Assembly (NCBI GenBank): GCA_028386065.3
Contig: JAKUCV010006249.1
Span: forward strand, 63,848-127,847
Direction: 5' to 3'
Source of the DNA: Turnera subulata
Lineage: Eukaryota > Streptophyta > Magnoliopsida > Malpighiales > Passifloraceae
DNA: 64,000 bases
This document shows positions 57,649 to 64,000 of this stretch, in pieces. The notes under the pieces were generated by a model. The model worked only from the letters and a program-made list of their open reading frames with translations, did not search any database and was not told the DNA's origin. The first letter of the stretch is position 1. Each line of letters begins with the position of its first letter. Both the position numbers and the translations under genes were made by a program.

Positions 57649-59876
57649 CTAGTTTTTTTACACGTGCGATGTAACAGGATAATATATAACATTATAATTT
57701 TTTAATATTAATAATTATTCAAATAAAAACTAATAAATAAATTATGTAAATAGAAATTATTAAATTAGATTATTTTTTTAATGTGTTTGACATGATATAG
57801 TAATATATTATTATGATCACATTCCAAAATTTACTATTATTAATACAAATATATTTTTAAAATTATGGGAAAGAATAATAAATTAAATTAAATTGATGCA
57901 AAAAGTGTAAAAGGAAACAATAATGATTATTTTTATTTATAATTTATTTATTCATCTTTTGTAATTTTTAAAAAAATTCACTTATTTTTGTTATTTTAGC
58001 TAAAATCTTCCTAACACGTATGGAAAATAATACTACTCTGGATATATTTTTAATATATATATTTTTGTATAATTGTTTTTATAAAAACTGAAGGTTTATC
58101 TTTAGTCATCTTCTATACCATGTTTTATTTCACTCATTTGAATAATTAAACTTCAACATTTTTTAATAAAAAAATTTAAATAAATTAATTTTTATTTATT
58201 TTCTATAAGACATGATTCCATAAAAAATTATATTTATTTTTTATTCCTTCACTATTTTTAAATTTTTTGAATAATTTTTATTCATCTATAATTACAAATA
58301 TAATATAATATTTTTAAATTAAAAATATTACATTATGATATGAAATAATTTTTCTTTTCACATAATTTTTAAATTTTGGTAATTATTTTGTATAATATTA
58401 TTCTATAACACACTTATATTTTCACCTTTCATTTACTGCCTTTACCTCCATTATGTAGACTTTATATTAATTATTTTAAATTTTTTTATATAGCATGATA
58501 TATTTTAAATTTTATATTAGTTCTTAATTATTTCTATTTTCTTACATATATATCTCATTTATTTTGATATATAAGAAACCATAATATATTTTTTAGATTT
58601 TTTTAAAGTCAATATGAAGGTAATTGTTTTATTCAATTTATTAGATGCTTTCATCATTTATATATTGATTTGAATTTATTAGATAATTTCAATAACTTCG
58701 AGCACAACCCTCATAAGTTCTCATGATTATTCTTCTTTATAGTTGTTGTTCTTGTTTATAATTTTCGCTAAGTGTACAACCTTTTTTTTTTCTAATTATG
58801 TTTTTGCAGTAATTTTTTTTTTATTACTGTTATTCACTAGTTACTCTTAGTATAATCTAATGGAATGCGAACTCTTAAGAATAAATTTTTGTATAGTAAT
58901 CCATAAATTGAATTTTCTTCTACGATATTTGTTGATATTCATGATATTCTAAATTATAAAGTACATAATATTAAATTATATATTTAAGAAAAAAGTAATT
59001 ATTGTAATTTAGGTTTATATTAATAATTATCATATAATTATATTTAGTGATGTTCATGATATTCTAAATTATATAATTTATAATATTAAATTACACTTTT
59101 AATGAAGAAGTAATTCTATTAATTTGCTGACCTTTGTAATACAGGAAAGTTGTTATAGCAGACTTGTAATTTTTGCTAAGTATCCAATTTCTTTTCTGTA
59201 GTTATATTTTTGCAGTAATTATTTCTCAATTGCTATTATTCGCTAATTATTCTTCGTGTAATCTAGAGGAATAGGAATTATTCATAATAATTTTTGTATA
59301 GCAATCCATAAATTTTATTTTTCTTAGCGATATTTTTTGATTTTAGTAATATTCTAAATTATATAATTTATAACATTACATTATATATTTAGTAAAGAAG
59401 ACAATTCTACTAAATTTTTATTACTTTATACTATAAAAAAGTTGTTATAACATACTTATAACTTTTTCTAAGTATCTAATTTCTTTTTCATAGTTATGTT
59501 TTTATAGTAATCTATGAGTTAATTTTACTATTTAATAAAGAATGTAATTTTTTTTTTAATTTGTTGACTTTTATACTATAAGAGAATTATTATAATAGAC
59601 TACATGTCATTTCTTATTTATAATTATTTATATAATATTAAATAAGGGTATTTTAATATTTCAATTTGGAGAGGTCATGTTTAGATAGTATAGAAAAAGA
59701 AGTTATTTTTATTAATCTGCTGACTTTGATACTATAAGAGAATTATTTTAATAGACTACATGTCATTCGTTAGTTTATGGCGTATTATTCATTATTTATT
59801 ATTATTAATATAATATTAAATAATAATATTTTAGTTTTTCAATTTGAGGAGGTCATGCTTTTATAGATAGTATAGA
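57649..59876 (-). mobile_element. Non-autonomous Helitron, older copy
   Basis: On plus it begins CTAGTTTTTTTACACGTGCGATGTAAC, the decayed inverted form of the hairpin-CTAG end at 47676, with an A before it. It ends TAGTATAGA followed by T at 59876. A second TAGTATAGA occurs at 59695. The interior is very AT-rich with repeats such as TTTTTGCAGTAAT and TTATAGTATAATAGACT. No coding frame. Borders are clear; the inner structure is probably two merged copies. Confidence 0.7.
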
Positions 59877-61888
59877 TTAATATTTTAAAAATAATAAACA
59901 AATTATGTAGATAAAAATTTTTAAATTAAACTAATAAAAAATAGAATAAAAATGACAATAAATATTTATTATATTAAACTTATTATTTGATTTTTAACTT
60001 TACATAAAATTTGACATAATTTTATTATTTTTACAAATTTATTTACATTTTCTATGTTATTTAATAATTTTAGTTTGTTTTAAAAATAATAATAATAATA
60101 TTTTTTATGATACTTGTCCAATTATTAAAATTGCTATTATTTTTTCTTTTCTTTTCTTTTCTTCCTCTTCTCTATATATATTGATCTTATTTATCTTTTG
60201 AAGAAATTTAATACACGGTTCTTATTATTCTATCAACATCTTTTCGGATATTTTTATTATTATTAGAAAATAATTATTCTTTTTTCAATTATTTTCTTGA
60301 GTGAATATTCTTAGTTTATAAATTTTACCTACCTTCATAAAAATTTTATTCTAATATATTTTTCACTAATTTCTTATATAAATATTGATTTTATTTACAA
60401 TTCATACTATTTATATACTATTTATATTTTACTTTAATTTTATGTATAAATATTACTTATTTCAAAACATAATTAGTTATTTTTTAAAAAAAAGCTGAGC
60501 TATTTTTGGGATAGACTATCCTATACAATTATTTTAACACATGAATCCTTTAGAAATCTTTATCATTATTTTTAATATTTTTTTATAATATAATTTTTAT
60601 TTACTTGTATAAGGAAGTTTTAAGTAACATTATTTCTTTTAACTTTTGCATAATGTTTATCTTAATCTATCCATGTTATTATTTTTGTTAGAGATGAATT
60701 CATTTTAATATCAATTAAATATTATTTTTTTAATACTTACTTTGTATATATATTAAAGTTTATTTTATATATCATAAAATTCATATATCATAATTATTTT
60801 ATGATTCAAAAACTTCATTGTGTTTGACTAAAAATTTTATTAATTTGTTTTACACTTTAATCAATTACTTAAGTGTAATATTTATCAAAAATAATTTTTT
60901 ATACTTTTTTAAAGTTTAATCATGAATTTTAGATATTATAAAAAATAATTAAATCAATTTTTCTTCACTTTTGTCTTAATGGTAATATTATTGTGTTTCT
61001 TAATTTTTTTACTTACTTATATATCCTTTTGGTTAAATATGGAGATAATTTACTTTTTTGTTATAAAAATATAATTTTTCAGTAATAAATATTTATTGTT
61101 TTATGTTTTAACATTCTCATATTTTATATTGATTTTAATTTATTCTATAATAATTTCCTACAAATTATTTTTATTATGTTAGAATATCATTGTATAAATG
61201 TTTATAATATGTTTAACTTTTTTCTATGAGTTTATCATTTCTATTAGTTATTTATGTCTACATTTATTTTTTGAAGCCTATTGTTTAAATTATCTGTACT
61301 AACATTTTTAATTTATAACATTCACCTTTTAAAAAAGTAATATTATTTATTTTTTTATAAGATATGATTCTTTTGTCAAAATTTAGATTAATTCTCAGTT
61401 AAGTTTTTAAATTTATTATAGTTTTTAAATAATATTTTAATGCCTAAATTTCTATAATATCTTCTTTAGTACGTGATAGAGTTTTATCCTTTAATTCTTC
61501 TCTTCTGATTTTTATATATCAAAATAAATTATATTTTTATTAATTAAGTATTACAATATTATGTTATGGTGAAGTTACGTTAATATAGCTCTTCTCCGGT
61601 AAATTCTTCATTTATGCTTATTTTAATATTTAATTATTATAATATATTTTTCTAAAATATTATTATATGTGGAATATATCTTTAAATTGTTATTTTTTAA
61701 AAATTTTCTTCTTTGTATTATGTTAAAAAGTTTTATAATTATTTTTTTATAATCTTTTTTAAATTTGTATTATAGTATTTAATTTGTAACTTTATCTTTT
61801 TCTGTAAAAAAATTAATAGAAGTAAATATTTTTTAATTTTAATTAGAAATAAGTTTTAGAATACTTTGATCCTCCAAAAATCTATCTG
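59877..61888. repeat. AT-rich Helitron-like body, non-coding
   Basis: The first part (AATAAACAAATTATGTAGATAAAAATT) resembles the start of the Helitron at 57700, which suggests another truncated copy. The rest is extremely AT-rich with no open frame or recognised motif. Confidence 0.4.
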
Positions 61889-62020
61889 AAGTTAATATCT
61901 AAAGATGTGACTCAAACTTGAGATTTCATCCCCTGTAAGAGGACTTATTCCTATGCTACGAGCTCGCTACTGTATCAAAAACTACTTAAAATAGTGCATG
62001 GATTGAGAAATTAAATCGTA
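61889..62020 (+). repeat. Second copy of the polyprenol reductase downstream segment
   Basis: Matches 57080-57214 with scattered differences, then ends at TA where the MITE at 62021 begins. The copy at 57080 continues TATAAGAATATG at this point, giving the empty site. Confidence 0.88.
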
Positions 62021-62135
62021 CTCCCTCCGTTCTTTTTTATAAGACGTTTAGAAGGTTTTGGCTTGTTTCCAATTATAAGACGTTTTGATAGTTTTTAAAT
62101 AATTTTTTCCCAACTTTCCTTATTTACCATTATGG
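62021..62135. mobile_element. Stowaway-like MITE, left end only
   Basis: Starts CTCCCTCCGTTCTTTTTTAT after TA (62019-62020) with ATAAGACG repeated (62038, 62076). No matching GGAGGGAG end was found to the right, so the right half is missing or replaced. Confidence 0.65.
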
Positions 62136-63060
62136 GGAAGGCTGGTGGCAATGCTTTCGTCCAAGCACTTTTTATTGGAAAGAGGCCAAACAATAAGTAC
62201 AAAATGGAAGTGGAACCACAGGCACTTCTCTTGGATGCATTATGCATATGGATTGAAGGGAACCCGTATTTACACTCCATGCATCCATATTTACCCTCCA
62301 GGCACTGTTGAGCATTATGCGTCTGTGAGTTGAGGAGAAGAGATAAACATAAACCAAAACCGATTTCTTCAAGGACCACCGGACGCAACCTGGTTGCCGT
62401 CTCGAGCGCCGCCTATGGCTGTGGTTGCCGATCGCCGCGATGAAGTGGTGGAGAGGAGCAGGAGGCTCGTGAGCAGGATCCATTGAAATCCTCAACAGCA
62501 ACAAACGCTCCTCGCCGGAAGCCAGAGCCGTCACCGCCACCACCTGTTGCTGCCGTCCCTGCAAGCTTCTGCCGCCACCGGGCTGCAAACTGCCGGACAT
62601 GGATGCCGGGGGATGGCTGTGGATAGGTGAGTGGATGTGCGTGAGAAAGAAAAGAAAGTAGAGAATAAAAAAGAAAGAAAAAAGGTGGAGCAGGAGGCGA
62701 GGAGAAAAGAAAAGAGAAGAAGGAAAAAGAAAAAAGAGAAGAGAGAGGGAGAGGAGAAGTGTGAAGGAAAGTGGTGGTTGTTAGGTGGTAGTATCTCCTA
62801 TTGCCTGCCACAACGGTGACAGGTTTTATGTAAATTTTATATTATCAAAGTAAATTTTATAAAGTAATTTTATGTAAATTTTATAAAATTGATATATATA
62901 TTGCATACATATTCATATGATTAATGAATTTCGGATCCAGTAGAAACAAAAAAACACATAATATTTATTACTATTATTTATCACAAAAGAGTATAGACGT
63001 TTTTTAGGAGAAGATAGAACATACTTGTGTTATAAAACACTTCATTCAACACTAGGAAAA
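62136..63060. other. No gene seen; GC-rich island plus purine tract
   Basis: A GC-rich segment (62370-62610) and a purine run (62640-62765) stand out from the AT-rich surroundings. Composition resembles the inner part of the solo LTR at 26990 read in reverse, so it may be a relative; the similarity is by composition only. The open frames here are low-complexity. Confidence 0.3.
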
Positions 63061-63096
63061 GAGAGAAAGGAAATTTGGAAACATTAAACTACAATC

Positions 63097-63336
63097 CTAA
63101 TTAGCCCTCCTAGGCTTCTTCAGCTTCAGCTCCTGCTTCAGGCGGTTGTTCTCTTGGGCCAGATCATTGCTCTCGGTGGCCGCTATAACCCAGCTGTCAC
63201 GGAGCCTCTGATAGGCCTCCTCCCACCGATCTAGCAGCCGGTTTCGGTTCCGAATCATCTCAACCAGCCGCACATTTTGTTCCACAAGTTGCCGACACAT
63301 CGCTTCCATGGCCTTTCCGTACTCGGCCTCAATCCT
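63097..63336 (-). pseudogene. C-terminal coiled-coil coding fragment cut by a copia LTR
   Basis: The frame ends LKLKKPRRAN at a stop at 63097. Upstream text is helical and charged: EYGKAMEAMCRQLVEQNVRL, RNRLLDRWEEAYQRLRDSW and NDLAQENNRLKQELK. Heptad spacing suggests a coiled coil. The frame is cut at its N-terminal side by the LTR starting at 63337. I do not recognise the family; GC content is much higher than the flanks, which supports real former coding sequence. Confidence 0.55.
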
Positions 63337-64000
63337 TGTTAGTATAATATGCCCAAAAGCCAATCATGGATGATTATTTGTAGTCATTTATACGTATTAA
63401 GGTTATTCCAATAAGTATCGTTTATGAGATAAACACTTGCACATACTTATAACCCTAGAATATTTCATATTCATAAATTGTCCCTAGTCGATTATTATTA
63501 CGGATGGGTTGTAATAATAAATTAAGACTAGCGTATGTTGAGAATTGCATATGTGATATGAATTCTACATACGGGTACAAGTTGGAGAACTTGTAGACTG
63601 GACCGACCCACATAAGAACACTACATGGAACGTTATATGTATGTCATTAGTGTTTCTTATAGATGTATTCTCCTTCGACCTGAAATCGTCAAGGTATCCA
63701 ACATATGAGTCATGTGCTTTGATATTATTCCTAGTCATTCGTAACTGGGTGGACATAAGGGTAATCATTGGGTATATGACGAGTATGTAGTGGGTTTTGA
63801 TTGATCAAGACGGGATTCGTTCGACCCATATAACAGGTATATTATCATATGGTTTCTTGATAGAGTTGAACTGTTAAATGCATGGCCATGCTCGGATTGG
63901 GTGATATGGTGATATCACGGGTATCCGTTTTATACAGTTAACTCGGGGATCAAGAAACATAGATTAAACATATACGAGATTGACATATTCCATGTCTCGT
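63337..64000 (+). mobile_element. Copia LTR, same family as 3616-8098, plus orientation, runs off the window
   Basis: Starts TGTTAGTATAATATGCCC and continues as the reverse complement of the LTRs at 5148 and 8098. It is more diverged than they are from each other (for example a different segment around 63640-63680). Only the first 664 bp are present. Whether a whole element or solo LTR follows cannot be seen. Confidence 0.9.

Noticed and set aside
62172..62811. Open frames of 132-142 codons on the minus strand
   Set aside because: They come from a GC-rich patch and a purine run; no motif, heavy composition bias.
44977..64000. Possible last exon of V-ATPase subunit c
   Set aside because: I looked on the plus strand for a helix-4 exon with the IFAEALALYG pattern and found none.
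1..64000. CRISPR arrays, bacterial-type operons, complete tRNA or rRNA genes
   Set aside because: None seen. The repeated palindromes at 5650-6293 have variable spacing and degenerate spacers unlike CRISPR, and the B box at 15343 lies in a transposon without a tRNA fold.

Overview
This is nuclear DNA of a flowering plant, most likely a dicot. The introns are short and GT-AG, intergenic DNA is very AT-rich, and nested transposable elements of almost every plant class are present. I cannot name the species. Only one gene looks complete: a six-exon polyprenol reductase (54090-56971, + strand, 334 codons plus stop). Two other host genes are broken. One is a V-ATPase proteolipid (subunit c) gene lacking its last exon (44504-44976). 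The other is the kinase tail of an LRR receptor kinase next to a TRIM element (12998-13372).

Layout, left to right. 1-8740: a decayed Mutator-like (MULE) transposase gene split by a copia element (3616-8098, TSD TCCTA) whose interior carries 20 copies of a 12-bp palindrome. 9527-10027: GRF zinc-finger gene with a premature stop. 11070-12086: long fold-back element holding a Stowaway MITE. 12332-12992: TRIM (TSD CTTCT). 14049-14302: second Stowaway. 14899-17022: plant-mobile-domain/DUF7745-like pseudogene hit twice by hAT elements at the same 8-bp target. 17465-18215: two tandem arrays. 18323-20960: 5' LTR, primer site and partial gag of a Tat/Athila-type Ty3 element. 21292-24531: hAT element with a 765-codon transposase frame.

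24815-25228: a broken copy of the polyprenol reductase promoter and exon 1. 26030-32366: a minus-strand SIRE-like copia fragment split by a 3.5-kb solo LTR (TSD AGCTT). 32554-34110: AT-rich DNA related to the Helitron at 47676. 36244-39097: a PIF/Harbinger element with transposase, Myb/SANT-like ORF and an extra RNase H1 N-domain ORF, followed by a LINE (39339-44046, 13-bp TSD). 47676-50602 and 57649-59876: non-autonomous Helitrons. 50929-53625: LTR element coding only gag (TSD ATGAG). 61889-62020: second copy of the sequence that follows the polyprenol reductase gene, with a MITE at its end. 63337-64000: LTR of the same copia family as 3616-8098, cutting a coiled-coil reading frame.

The genes do not form a pathway. 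The value of the window is its readable insertion history: many elements have exact target-site duplications, so the order of events can be reconstructed.
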